Positions 1-8,646 of a stretch of DNA of 64,000 nucleotides are shown here, piece after piece. Location of the stretch: contig DDLX01000043.1 in the NCBI GenBank assembly GCA_002340355.1, positions 303,178-367,177 on the forward strand, given 5' to 3'. Position numbers and translations under genes: made by a program. Origin of the DNA: Cytophagales bacterium UBA2561. GTDB taxonomy: Bacteria; Bacteroidota; Bacteroidia; Cytophagales; Thermoflexibacteraceae. How positions within the stretch are numbered: position 1 is the first letter of the stretch; each line of letters begins with the position of its first letter. Under the pieces are notes generated by a model. It was not told the DNA's origin, did no database searches, and saw only the letters and a program-made list of their open reading frames with translations.

Positions 1-542
1 CAGATATTCATAATGGTGCCACCCGAACGACTGAAATTGTAACAGGATTACGAACATTTGCCCGAATGGACTCTAAACAAGCACAGTCCAATGATATTCA
101 TCAAAACTTGGACTCGACACTCGTTATTTTGAACCATAAGATCGAAGAGCGCATTGATATTCACAAGAACTATGATCGTGATTTGCCGTTTGTAACCTGT
201 TTCCCCGGACAACTCAACCAAGTCTTTATGAATATTTTGTCGAATGCGATTCAAGCCATTCAGGAACGAGGGGAAATTCATATTGAAACTCAACGACTAG
301 AAGGAGAACAAATTCAAATTTTGATTTCGGACAATGGGAAAGGAATGGATAAAAAAACGCAAGAAAGCATTTTTAAACCATTTTATACAACCAAAGCCGT
401 AGGGGAAGGACAAGGATTAGGATTAGCAATTACTGCTGAAATTGTGGAACGTCATCACGGAAAAATTGAGGTCGAAAGTCAAGAAAATCAAGGAACAACT
501 TTTAAGGTTATTTTACCCATTCAAGCCATTCAATCTGAATAA
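1..542 (+). CDS. Sensor histidine kinase, C-terminal fragment (cut by window edge)
   Basis: The reading frame is open from base 3 to the TAA at 540-542, so the gene starts before the window. The visible part is the end of a histidine kinase: the tail of the dimerisation helix (GATRTTEIVTGLRTFARMD), an ATP-binding N box (QVFMNILSNAIQAI), a G1 box (ISDNGKGMD), and a G2 box (GLGLAITAEIVERHHGKIEV). It probably phosphorylates a response regulator that is not in the window. It closely resembles the kinase starting 28 bases downstream, so the two are tandem paralogs and probably co-transcribed. Its input domain cannot be seen. Confidence 0.93.
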   Translation, partial: DIHNGATRTTEIVTGLRTFARMDSKQAQSNDIHQNLDSTLVILNHKIEERIDIHKNYDRDLPFVTCFPGQLNQVFMNILSNAIQAIQERGEIHIETQRLEGEQIQILISDNGKGMDKKTQESIFKPFYTTKAVGEGQGLGLAITAEIVERHHGKIEVESQENQGTTFKVILPIQAIQSE

Positions 543-570
543 TTATACTTCAAATCAGTTTGTCAATCTA

Positions 571-2715
571 ATGAACAGCAAAAGATACGTTCAAAAAATA
601 GTGAAATATTACATTTGGCTCGGAATAATGATTATTGGGGTATTTTTCAATGATAATGTTTCTGCGAAAACATCTCAAAGGATGGAGGTAGATAGCTTGA
701 TTCAGGTTTTACCTACTTTATCCAATTTGTCACGTGTAAAGATTCTAAATCGCTTAACATGGAAGTTACGTAATACTGATTTAGATTCTGCTCAACGATT
801 TGGGGAGGAAGCCATTCATTTGGCAGAGCAGTTGGAGGCTTGGAAAGAATTGGTAGATGCCTACAGTTTTACAGGCATTGTTTTACGAAATAAAGGAAAT
901 TATATTTATGCACTAAATTATTTCTATCAAGCATTACATCTCTCTGAAAAACATAATTTTACCTTAAATACAGCTTACTCTTATAATAATATTGGTGATG
1001 CTCTTGGGAAACAAGGAAAGAATCAAGAGGCTCGTGAAAATATTCTGAAAGCAATTCCTTTTTTTCAAAAATCACAAAATAAACGAGGAGAAGCCTATGG
1101 TTATATTCGACTCGGTGAGATCTATCAAGAAGATAGTTTATATTTAGAAGCTTTGGAGGCTTATAGACGTTGTCTGGGAATTCGTTTGGAAGCTGCCCGA
1201 GATACTGCAGGAATTTTAGCAGTGGAAAACCGAATAGGACAAATCCACGAATTGACCCAAAGTTATGATTCGGCACTTTTATATTATCATCATTCCTTGT
1301 ACCTATCTGAGACGATGCCACAACCACTTGGAATTGCAGGAAATACGAACTATTTAGCTTCTGTTCATTATCAATTACATGACCATGACTCTGCGATTTA
1401 TTATGCCAAAAAATCATTACAAGTCGCTAATAAAGTGGGAGTTAATAGAGTTATACGCCGAAATGCCAAATTATTAGCCAAGATTTATTCACAAAGAGAA
1501 AATTATCAAAAAGCTTATGAAATGACTCGTATATTTTCTGAGGCTCATGCAAAACTCATGCGTGAAAAAACAAACAAAACAATGAAATCCTTACATATTG
1601 AATATCAGGTTCAAAAACAGGAATCTAAAATTAAACTATTAAATAAAGATAAAGACTTTTGGCAATTATTTACATGGGCATTAATTATTGGAGCTGTTTT
1701 ATTAGTAGGATTATTAATCTTTATGGTTTGGGTAGCACGACAACGCCAAAAAGGATATCAAAAACTCAGTGAACAAAAAGAAGAAATAGAACAACAAACT
1801 GAGAAATTAACAGAGGCTAATATTGCGGTACAGGCTCAAAAGGAAGTTTGGGAACATAAAAACAAAACTTTAGAAAAAGCACTAGAGGAATTAAAAACAG
1901 CTCAAACCAAAATTGCTAAATCAGAACAAATGGCTTCCTTGGGGCAAATGGTGACAGGAATATCACATGAATTGAGTAATCCGATAAATTTTGTGTACAC
2001 AGGAACAGAATCACTTCAGACGATACTGAAAGATTTGACTGAAATTTTAGATAAATATGACCAAGCAGATAAAATATCTCCTGAGCAATTAACTGATTTT
2101 CAGGAAGAAATATTAGAATTAAAAGAAGATTTAGAATATCAAGAAATGCAAGAAGATACGTTTTTACTTCTGAAAGATATTCATCATGGCGCAACCCAAA
2201 CGGCTAATGTCATAACTAGTTTACGAACTTTTGCCCGTATGGATTCCAAAATGGCAATTTCTACAGATATTCATCAAAGTTTAGATTCAACCTTAGTTAT
2301 TTTGAATCGAAAGCTGGAAGACCGTATTGAAGTTAAGAAAAAATATCAGAAAAATTTGCCTTTTGTAACCTGTTTTTCAGGACAAATTAACCAAGTTTTT
2401 ATGAACATTTTGTTGAATGCTTTTGAGGCAATTGAGGGCGAAGGAAAAGTTAAAGTTTGTACTGAACTTACTGAAAATGAAAAAGTTAAAATTTCCATTT
2501 CAGATAATGGTAAAGGGATGGATATGAAAACTCAAAAGCACATATTTGATACCTTTTTTACGACCAAAGATACTGAATCTCACAAAGGTTTAGGACTTTC
2601 TATTACGACTGATATTTTGCAACGACATCAAGGTAAAATTGAGATTGAAAGTCACAAAAATCAAGGAACAACCGTTATCGTTATACTTCCAATTCACCCA
2701 AAACTTGAAGTATAA
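571..2715 (+). CDS. TPR-containing membrane sensor histidine kinase
   Basis: This 714-residue kinase has a signal-like hydrophobic segment near residues 10-28, a periplasmic region of tetratricopeptide repeats to about residue 350, one membrane span (FTWALIIGAVLLVGLLIFMV, about 368-390), a coiled coil and a cytoplasmic kinase core. The H box is SHELSNPINF with the phosphorylated His near residue 465. N box (QVFMNILLNAFEAI), G1 (ISDNGKGMD) and G2 (GLGLSITTDIL) boxes follow. The ATG at 571 is preferred over an upstream GTG at 442, which would overlap the preceding kinase gene and put 43 residues before the signal segment. TPR-plus-kinase sensors of this layout are common in Bacteroidota. The stimulus and partner regulator are unknown. 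Confidence 0.93.
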   Translation: MNSKRYVQKIVKYYIWLGIMIIGVFFNDNVSAKTSQRMEVDSLIQVLPTLSNLSRVKILNRLTWKLRNTDLDSAQRFGEEAIHLAEQLEAWKELVDAYSFTGIVLRNKGNYIYALNYFYQALHLSEKHNFTLNTAYSYNNIGDALGKQGKNQEARENILKAIPFFQKSQNKRGEAYGYIRLGEIYQEDSLYLEALEAYRRCLGIRLEAARDTAGILAVENRIGQIHELTQSYDSALLYYHHSLYLSETMPQPLGIAGNTNYLASVHYQLHDHDSAIYYAKKSLQVANKVGVNRVIRRNAKLLAKIYSQRENYQKAYEMTRIFSEAHAKLMREKTNKTMKSLHIEYQVQKQESKIKLLNKDKDFWQLFTWALIIGAVLLVGLLIFMVWVARQRQKGYQKLSEQKEEIEQQTEKLTEANIAVQAQKEVWEHKNKTLEKALEELKTAQTKIAKSEQMASLGQMVTGISHELSNPINFVYTGTESLQTILKDLTEILDKYDQADKISPEQLTDFQEEILELKEDLEYQEMQEDTFLLLKDIHHGATQTANVITSLRTFARMDSKMAISTDIHQSLDSTLVILNRKLEDRIEVKKKYQKNLPFVTCFSGQINQVFMNILLNAFEAIEGEGKVKVCTELTENEKVKISISDNGKGMDMKTQKHIFDTFFTTKDTESHKGLGLSITTDILQRHQGKIEIESHKNQGTTVIVILPIHPKLEV

Positions 2716-2854
2716 TTTGAAGCGTAATTTTGAGTTTATATTGCATTTCTCACTCCTTCTAAAATAATGAAAAGTAGGTTTAACTTCTAATTAACAGCTC
2801 CCACTTGAGTTTAGACGTATAGTTGCCTATAAAATTTCGATAAAAATATAGACC

Positions 2855-2885
2855 TTTGACAAAACGTCAGACTGTTATAATTTTG
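2855..2885 (+). promoter_or_regulatory. Bacteroidota-type promoter for the LolA-like gene
   Basis: TTTG at 2855-2858 is followed after 19 bases by TAATTTTG at 2878-2885, matching the -33/-7 pattern of Bacteroidota primary sigma factors (TTTG, 19-21 bases, TAnnTTTG). The start codon lies 43 bases beyond the -7 box. Confidence 0.7.
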
Positions 2886-2928
2886 TTGTGCCATTTATTT
2901 TTATCATTTCATAAATCAATACAAACAG

Positions 2929-3570
2929 ATGAAACCCCAAAAAATACTTTTGTTGATTTTCAGTTTATTAGGAGCTGTAAACTTGTTAAATGCGCAAAGT
3001 ACTTCCGACCCTAATGCTAAAAAAATTCTGGATGCCATGAGTGTCAATTATAAAAATATGAAATCCTATGGAGCAGATTTCACATATAGTGTTTTGAATT
3101 CCAAAGACAAAACACTTGAAAAAATGCAAGGGAGTATCAAGGTGCAAGGAAATAAATATGCCTTGAAAATGGACGGACAACAAATTTTTAATGATGGAAA
3201 GAAAGTTTGGACATTTATCCCTGAAGATGAAGAAGTTACGGTTACAGATTACGATACTGAAGAAGGTGATGTAAGTCCTGCCGAAGTTTATCAGATGTAT
3301 AAAAAAGGTTTTCGTTATCATCTTATCGAAGACAAAGGTGGTATTCAAGTCATTGATCTTACTCCGACTGACCGTAATAAAGAATATTTTAAGATTCGTT
3401 TAAATATTTCTAAGGCAGATAAACGTTTGAAAAGCTGGAAAATTTTTGAAAAAAGTGGACGGCGTTATTTGTATGCAGTGAGTAGTTTTAAGTCTAATAT
3501 TTCGGTTAAATCAACTGATTTTCAATTTAATAAGGCAAAATATCCTAATGTGGAAGTAGTTGAATTATAA
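2929..3570 (+). CDS. LolA-like outer-membrane lipoprotein carrier protein
   Basis: This 213-residue exported protein has a signal peptide (MKPQKILLLIFSLLGAVNLLNAQS) and a mature domain of LolA type: a predicted helix (KILDAMSVNYKNMKSYGADF) followed by beta strands such as GSIKVQGNKYALKMDGQQIF and a DGKKVWTFIPEDEEVTV segment. LolA proteins ferry lipoproteins through the periplasm to the outer membrane. Bacteroidota often have several paralogs, so the exact cargo is uncertain. The gene has its own promoter and is followed by a strong hairpin terminator, so it looks monocistronic. Family assignment is from motif pattern and length; the function is inferred. Confidence 0.85.
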   Translation: MKPQKILLLIFSLLGAVNLLNAQSTSDPNAKKILDAMSVNYKNMKSYGADFTYSVLNSKDKTLEKMQGSIKVQGNKYALKMDGQQIFNDGKKVWTFIPEDEEVTVTDYDTEEGDVSPAEVYQMYKKGFRYHLIEDKGGIQVIDLTPTDRNKEYFKIRLNISKADKRLKSWKIFEKSGRRYLYAVSSFKSNISVKSTDFQFNKAKYPNVEVVEL

Positions 3571-3592
3571 TCTCAATTTAATTGAGAATAGA

Positions 3593-3631
3593 GACTTGTT
3601 AAGTTTTCAAAACCTGACAAGTCTTTTTTTT
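3593..3631 (+). terminator. Rho-independent terminator after the LolA-like gene
   Basis: Arms GACTTGTTAAGTTTT and AAAACCTGACAAGTC (3593-3623) pair with one wobble and one mismatch and are followed by eight T at 3624-3631. The gene on the other strand ends at 3658, so it may act for both convergent genes. Confidence 0.8.
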
Positions 3632-3657
3632 GAGAAGATATTTTTCTATGAAAAACG

Positions 3658-4608
3658 TTAGTTGGTTTTCAATTCTGTTTCAGCTAAGGAATAAAAAGCT
3701 TTCCGAAGCAAGGAATCAACCGACCTAACCTCCACAAAATCACTTTTATAATTCAAACTATTGGGATGAGTATCAGTTACTATCATTTTTTCAATAAGTC
3801 CAGAATCCTGAATACGTTGTACGGCTTGAGCAGGAAAAACCCCATGAGTGGCTACCGTAAAAATCTTGAGTGCGCCTTCTCGTTTGTAGGCTTCTGCCGC
3901 CCGAACTAATGAACCTCCTGTCCGAATCATATCATCATAAATCACAACGGTTTTATTTTTGACATCGGCATTTACGCCTGTAATGGAAGTATCTGTTCCT
4001 GAAAAACGGCGTTTATAAACAAAGGCGGCTGCCACTCCTAAATCTCTTGCCAAAGACTCAATCCACTTGGCACGACCCGCATCCGTAGAAGCCAATACAA
4101 AATTTTCACCCCCTAAATCACGTGCCGCTTGTGTGATAATATCTTTGGCGTAAAGGTGAAAAGTGCGTAATTCCCCTTCAAAATAAAATTGAATCCCCGA
4201 AACGTGCAAATCAATCATGATTGCCCGATTTCCCATATAAGCTTGTGGAATCGAAGAAAGTAATTTTGCCCGATTTTTTGCCGTTACGATTTCCCGTTTT
4301 TTAGTGGCTCTTTCCATAGTTGAATAACCAAAAAAAGGAATGACTAAATTTAATTTTCGAACACCATAAGCCACTAAACCACAGGCTATATCATACAATT
4401 CAAGCATCTCAGTATCCGAAATTGTCCCACCAATTAAAATGGCATCTTGATTTTGAACACGTTCTATGATGCGGTAATATTTTTCGCCATCAGGAAAAAT
4501 TTTCTTTTCGATTTTTCCCTCTGAAAAAAGGTCAGATTTCAGTAAGGATTCTTTGAGATAGCTATATTTTTCAGTAGAAAAAACTACAAAACGATTATTA
4601 TTTGCCAT
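3658..4608 (-). CDS. prs: Ribose-phosphate pyrophosphokinase (PRPP synthetase), divergent form
   Basis: This 316-residue protein has the PRPP synthetase layout: an N-terminal FPDGEKYYRI segment (family: FxDGE), the catalytic-loop tail REIVTAKNRAKLL, the IDLHVSGIQFYF segment (family: DLHxxQIQGFF) and the C-terminal ribose-phosphate loop VVIYDDMIRTGGSL. The family makes PRPP from ribose 5-phosphate and ATP in the cytoplasm. Several signature positions differ: the usual DDMIDTGGT reads DDMIRTGGS, and the RQD of the catalytic loop reads MER. It may be a second, specialised paralog rather than the housekeeping enzyme. It stands alone, convergent with the LolA-like gene. Confidence 0.85.
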   Translation of the reverse strand: MANNNRFVVFSTEKYSYLKESLLKSDLFSEGKIEKKIFPDGEKYYRIIERVQNQDAILIGGTISDTEMLELYDIACGLVAYGVRKLNLVIPFFGYSTMERATKKREIVTAKNRAKLLSSIPQAYMGNRAIMIDLHVSGIQFYFEGELRTFHLYAKDIITQAARDLGGENFVLASTDAGRAKWIESLARDLGVAAAFVYKRRFSGTDTSITGVNADVKNKTVVIYDDMIRTGGSLVRAAEAYKREGALKIFTVATHGVFPAQAVQRIQDSGLIEKMIVTDTHPNSLNYKSDFVEVRSVDSLLRKAFYSLAETELKTN

Positions 4609-4684
4609 AATTTATAAGGAGATTTTGGATAGAAATCGAATTAAAAAAGTTAAACAATAATATAAAAATACTTCAATTCAATTT

Positions 4685-6394
4685 CTAAATGTAAGTTTGC
4701 CAAGCCTCAAAATTTTGTTGTTGAGATTCGGTCATATTTACTTTTTTTCGAATTTGGAATTGCGGAAAATAACTTTCTTCATGAGGTGTGAGTTCCAAAT
4801 TCAATTCTTGTCCAATCCGTTTAATAGTAAAATTTAGTTTAATTAAATTGTTTTCTGGAAATGAAAAATTAGAACTAAATTTTTGTCCATTAATTTGTAA
4901 AATTTCATCGCCTACCGTCAAAGCAAAATCAGCAGGGGAATTAGTGGCAATTCGCCAAATTGTACCGTTATTGGGTAATGTTTGAATTCCAAAAATCTCT
5001 TCTAATTTAGTTTTGGCAGGTACTTTTTGGAGTTCACAACCGATAAAATTTAGAGATTCACGAAGTGGATTTTCGAGGGGTTCAGTACCAAAAATATATT
5101 TTTCAAAAAAATCATTCAAATCTGTTCCTGCTACTAAATTGACTGATTCAATATAATTCTTACAAGTGTACCCAATTTCTGATTTTCCGTAATTTTTCCA
5201 TAACAACCGCATGACATTATCTAAGGATTTTTGATTTTGGGTTAGTTCTCGAATTTTGAGGTCAAGCATAAATGCCGTAATTGCTCCCTTGACATAAATC
5301 GAAGTTTTACGGTTTGGAATACCAAGTTCATAACCATCTAACCACAAATCTGTAGAAGATTCTGCCACCGATTTATAGAATCGTCCATGATTATCAAAGT
5401 GTCTTTTAAAGAGTTGATTTAGTTCCTTGAAATAATCAGCTTCTGACCAAACTTTACTTCTAAATAACAGGTAATCACCGTAATAAGTAGTTAACCCTTC
5501 AATTACAAAACCTGTTTCAAAGTAATTTTCGTGGTCAAAATTATACGGTGAAAGTTCGGTAGGTCGAATCCGAATAGCATTCCAAAAATGAAAAAGTTCA
5601 TGAGAAGAAATACCTAAAATGTCGGCATGATAAAAATTCTCGAAATCAGAATCTTTTCCCATAACAATCATTGTCGAATTTCGATGCTCTACACCATGAT
5701 ATTGTTTAATAGGCAAAATCAAGAATAAAAAATGATAATCCGAAGCAGGAAATTCTTGGAAAAGTTTTAGTTGAATTTCTGTAAATTCTTGAAAATCAGT
5801 TTTTATTTTCTCCCAATTTGGGCTAACATTGCCTTCAAACCAAAGATGAAAAGTAGTATCAAAACCTTCACATTGGTACGTTTGATGTTTCAAATTAGGA
5901 CTTGCCATCAGTGGAGCATCTACCAACTCATAAAAATTTGGAGCAAAAAGTATCTGATTTTTTTGGTCTAAACTACAAGCAATTTGATAATTTTTAGGAA
6001 TTTCAAGCTTGATTTCATAAGGTTCATTCATTCGGTCTTTGAGATAAAAGGCGCAAGTTATCCAATTGATATACAATAAATTATCAGTAAGACAACTTCC
6101 GCCAGCATCTACTTGGCGGGCAAAATATTCGTATTTTACGGTAATCTTATTCGTGTTTTGAGTCTGAATTTGCCATATGCTTTTGTTTGTTTTTCGATAG
6201 GGTAGGGGAGAACCATTTTCAGAATAGACTTCAAAACGGCGGATATTTTTGGCAAAATTCTGAATTTGATAGCGTCCTGGTCGCCAATTGGGAAGATGTA
6301 ATTCTAAAGTATCCGTAGAAATGTCATCAATAACAAGCTCCAAATCCAAAAAACTACGGTGTGGATATTGATAAGAAATCGTATATTTTAACAT
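4685..6394 (-). CDS. M61-family metallopeptidase with C-terminal PDZ domain
   Basis: This 569-residue protein matches the M61 glycyl-aminopeptidase family. An N-terminal beta domain is followed by the zinc-binding HELFH (H265, E266, H269) and a third-ligand glutamate near 299 in GFVIEGLTTYYGDYL. The GVEHRNS segment before the active site is also typical. Near residues 465-545 a PDZ-like region (PADFALTVGDEILQINGQKF) probably binds peptide ends. No signal peptide is visible at the chosen ATG, so it may be cytoplasmic or use another route. It lies 76 bases upstream of prs on the same strand. Confidence 0.9.
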   Translation of the reverse strand: MLKYTISYQYPHRSFLDLELVIDDISTDTLELHLPNWRPGRYQIQNFAKNIRRFEVYSENGSPLPYRKTNKSIWQIQTQNTNKITVKYEYFARQVDAGGSCLTDNLLYINWITCAFYLKDRMNEPYEIKLEIPKNYQIACSLDQKNQILFAPNFYELVDAPLMASPNLKHQTYQCEGFDTTFHLWFEGNVSPNWEKIKTDFQEFTEIQLKLFQEFPASDYHFLFLILPIKQYHGVEHRNSTMIVMGKDSDFENFYHADILGISSHELFHFWNAIRIRPTELSPYNFDHENYFETGFVIEGLTTYYGDYLLFRSKVWSEADYFKELNQLFKRHFDNHGRFYKSVAESSTDLWLDGYELGIPNRKTSIYVKGAITAFMLDLKIRELTQNQKSLDNVMRLLWKNYGKSEIGYTCKNYIESVNLVAGTDLNDFFEKYIFGTEPLENPLRESLNFIGCELQKVPAKTKLEEIFGIQTLPNNGTIWRIATNSPADFALTVGDEILQINGQKFSSNFSFPENNLIKLNFTIKRIGQELNLELTPHEESYFPQFQIRKKVNMTESQQQNFEAWQTYI

Positions 6395-6633
6395 TTAAAA
6401 TTGTTTTTATCCTAAAAATCACATTCAAATTTATTGACTTTATTTCTTTTAAATCAGAAACAAAATCTAAAGTTATTTCTAAATAATCTGAGACAATTCT
6501 CGTACTTTTGCTTTTTGCTAATTTTCACACTTTATTATTTAAGAATCAGAAAAACAAGCCACTAATTGAGCCAAAATTTTGGCAATAATTTCCTCAAATT
6601 GCTTGATATTTTCTGTCCAAATTCGTTGAAATT

Positions 6634-8163
6634 ATGTCCGAAAAAATCATCATTTTAGATTTCGGCTCTCAATACACCCAACTGATTGCCAGACGAGTAC
6701 GTGAAGCCCAAGTTTACTGTGAAATCTATCCCTACAATCACATTCCGAAGTTTGACGATACGGTCAAAGGTGTTATTTTGTCAGGTAGTCCGCATTCAGT
6801 ACGTGAGGAGGATGCTCCTAATCCCAATTTGTCGAATTTACGAAAAAAATATCCGATTCTGGGGGTTTGTTATGGGGCGCAATTATTGGCACATCAAGAT
6901 GGGGGGGAGGTTTTACCCTCTGAAATTCGGGAATATGGACGAGCAAACTTGAGTTTTGTGCATACTTCTAACTTGTTGATGCAAAAAATGCCTTTAGACT
7001 CACAAGTTTGGATGTCGCACGGTGATACTATTTCCGAATTACCCACTAATTTTGAGGTAATTGCCAGCACTTCGAGTGTACGAGTGGCGGCATATCAGAT
7101 TGCAAATGAGCCTACTTATGGCATTCAATTTCATCCCGAAGTATATCATTCTACAGATGGAAAACAACTGATCGAAAACTTTTTGATGGATGTTTGTGGT
7201 TGTTTGCACGAATGGACTCCAGAATCATTTGTAGAAGAAACGACCAAAAATTTGAAGCAAGAATTGGGTGATGATCAAGTTGTTTTGGGACTTTCAGGTG
7301 GTGTAGATTCATCTGTGGCAGCAATGCTTTTGCATCGAGCTATTGGTGATAATTTGCATTGTATTTTTGTAGATAATGGACTCTTGCGAAAAGATGAATT
7401 CGAAGAGGTTCTACATTCTTATAAAGATATGGGTCTGAATATCAAAGGAGTAGATGCCAAAGAAAAGTTTTATAAGGCTCTTGAGGGTGTTACAAAACCT
7501 GAAGCTAAACGCAAAGCTATTGGTAATGTTTTCATTGATGTTTTTGATCATGAGGCTTCTGCATTGGGAAATATTAAATGGTTGGGACAAGGCACAATTT
7601 ACCCTGATGTGATTGAATCTGTTTCGGTGAAGGGCCCTTCAGCAACAATCAAATCTCATCATAATGTGGGTGGTTTGCCTGATTTTATGAAACTGAAAAT
7701 TGTTGAACCATTACGGTCGTTATTCAAAGATGAAGTTCGTTTAGTCGGAAAATCATTGGGATTAGATGGGGCTATTTTAAATCGACATCCATACCCAGGA
7801 CCTGGCTTAGGTATTCGGATTTTAGGAGAAGTTACCCCTGAAAGAGTTCGAATTTTGCAAGAAGCAGATGCCATTTTCATTAATGGATTGAAGGAATCTA
7901 ATTTGTATGATGAAGTTTGGCAGGCAGCCGTCATTTTGTTACCTATTCAGTCAGTAGGTGTTATGGGTGATGAACGTACTTATGAGCAAGTAGTGAGTTT
8001 ACGGGCAGTCAGTAGTACGGATGGTATGACGGCAGATTGGTGTCATTTACCTTATTCATTTTTGGCGGATGTTTCCAACCAAATTATCAATCAAGTGAAA
8101 GGAATTAATAGGGTAGTTTATGACATTAGTTCTAAGCCACCCGCAACAATTGAGTGGGAATAA
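6634..8163 (+). CDS. guaA: GMP synthase (glutamine-hydrolysing)
   Basis: This complete 509-residue enzyme converts XMP to GMP using glutamine and ATP in the cytoplasm. The N-terminal class I glutamine amidotransferase has nucleophile C79 in GVCYGAQ and the His/Glu pair in FHPEV. The ATP pyrophosphatase has the P-loop GLSGGVDSS. The C-terminal dimerisation domain ends in PPATIEWE, as expected for the family. A -7-like TACTTTTG lies at 6503-6510 with no good -33 partner. A 15-base-pair hairpin follows the stop codon. Confidence 0.98.
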   Translation: MSEKIIILDFGSQYTQLIARRVREAQVYCEIYPYNHIPKFDDTVKGVILSGSPHSVREEDAPNPNLSNLRKKYPILGVCYGAQLLAHQDGGEVLPSEIREYGRANLSFVHTSNLLMQKMPLDSQVWMSHGDTISELPTNFEVIASTSSVRVAAYQIANEPTYGIQFHPEVYHSTDGKQLIENFLMDVCGCLHEWTPESFVEETTKNLKQELGDDQVVLGLSGGVDSSVAAMLLHRAIGDNLHCIFVDNGLLRKDEFEEVLHSYKDMGLNIKGVDAKEKFYKALEGVTKPEAKRKAIGNVFIDVFDHEASALGNIKWLGQGTIYPDVIESVSVKGPSATIKSHHNVGGLPDFMKLKIVEPLRSLFKDEVRLVGKSLGLDGAILNRHPYPGPGLGIRILGEVTPERVRILQEADAIFINGLKESNLYDEVWQAAVILLPIQSVGVMGDERTYEQVVSLRAVSSTDGMTADWCHLPYSFLADVSNQIINQVKGINRVVYDISSKPPATIEWE

Positions 8164-8198
8164 ATCATAAATTGTTTTATTTTAATATAAAATCATAA

Positions 8199-8236
8199 TT
8201 CCATAATGATAAATCTATGAGTTTATTATTATGGAA
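8199..8236 (+). terminator. Hairpin after guaA
   Basis: Arms TTCCATAATGATAAA (8199-8213) and TTTATTATTATGGAA (8222-8236) form a 15-pair stem with one wobble and an 8-base loop. No T run follows, so it could be a weak terminator or a 3'-end stabilising structure. Confidence 0.5.
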
Positions 8237-8338
8237 CAGCTTTCTTCAGTTTTGCGGAGTTGTGAAAACTCTTTATTTTGATTTTTAGGTGATATAAGCC
8301 AAAAAAATCAATACAAATGAAAAAAAGCTTTATAAAAG

Positions 8339-8369
8339 TTTGGAAATCTAAAAAAGCTCCGTATATTTG
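8339..8369 (+). promoter_or_regulatory. Promoter of the tRNA-Thr pair
   Basis: TTTG at 8339-8342, a 19-base spacer and TATATTTG at 8362-8369 match the Bacteroidota consensus exactly. The first tRNA begins 18 bases beyond the -7 box. Confidence 0.8.
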
Positions 8370-8386
8370 CATCGCATTTCAGCAAA

Positions 8387-8459
8387 GCCTCCTTAGCTCA
8401 GTTGGTAGAGCTACTGATTTGTAATCAGTAGGTCGGCGGTTCGAGTCCGTCAGGAGGCT
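8387..8459 (+). tRNA. tRNA-Thr (anticodon UGU)
   Basis: A 73-base cloverleaf: acceptor arms GCCTCCT and AGGAGGC, D stem GCTC/GAGC, anticodon stem ACTGA/TCAGT with loop TTTGTAA (anticodon TGT, reads ACA), and T arm GGCGG-TTCGAGT-CCGTC. CCA is not encoded. It is the first of two tandem copies. Confidence 0.97.
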
Positions 8460-8498
8460 CTCTTCAAAGATATTTAAAACAGTTTTTCATGGCAAGAT

Positions 8499-8571
8499 GC
8501 CTCCTTAGCTCAGCTGGTAGAGCTACTGATTTGTAATCAGTAGGTCGGCGGTTCGAGTCCGTCAGGAGGCT
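8499..8571 (+). tRNA. tRNA-Thr (anticodon UGU), second copy
   Basis: Identical to the copy 39 bases upstream except for one base in the D loop (AGCTGG instead of AGTTGG). It is probably processed from the same transcript. Confidence 0.97.
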
Positions 8572-8586
8572 CTCGTTACGACTAAA

Positions 8587-8614
8587 GTCAATCTCCAAGA
8601 GGTTGGCTTTTTTT
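8587..8614 (+). terminator. Terminator of the tRNA unit
   Basis: Stem GTCAATCTC (8587-8595) with GAGGTTGGC (8599-8607), nine pairs including two wobbles, loop CAA, followed by seven T. Confidence 0.8.
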
Positions 8615-8646
8615 ATTTTAACCTCTTTTCAAAAAATACTTAATAT

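Noticed and set aside
442..570. GTG start at 442 for the second histidine kinase
   Set aside because: It lies inside the preceding gene and would put 43 residues before the signal-like segment; the ATG at 571 fits better.
959..1417. Antisense frame of 152 codons within the TPR kinase gene
   Set aside because: Fully overlaps a well-supported gene, has no recognisable domain, and arises from the TPR-coding composition.
8387..8571. Repeat pair that could be read as the start of a CRISPR array
   Set aside because: The two 73-base repeats are tRNA-Thr genes with full cloverleaf structure.
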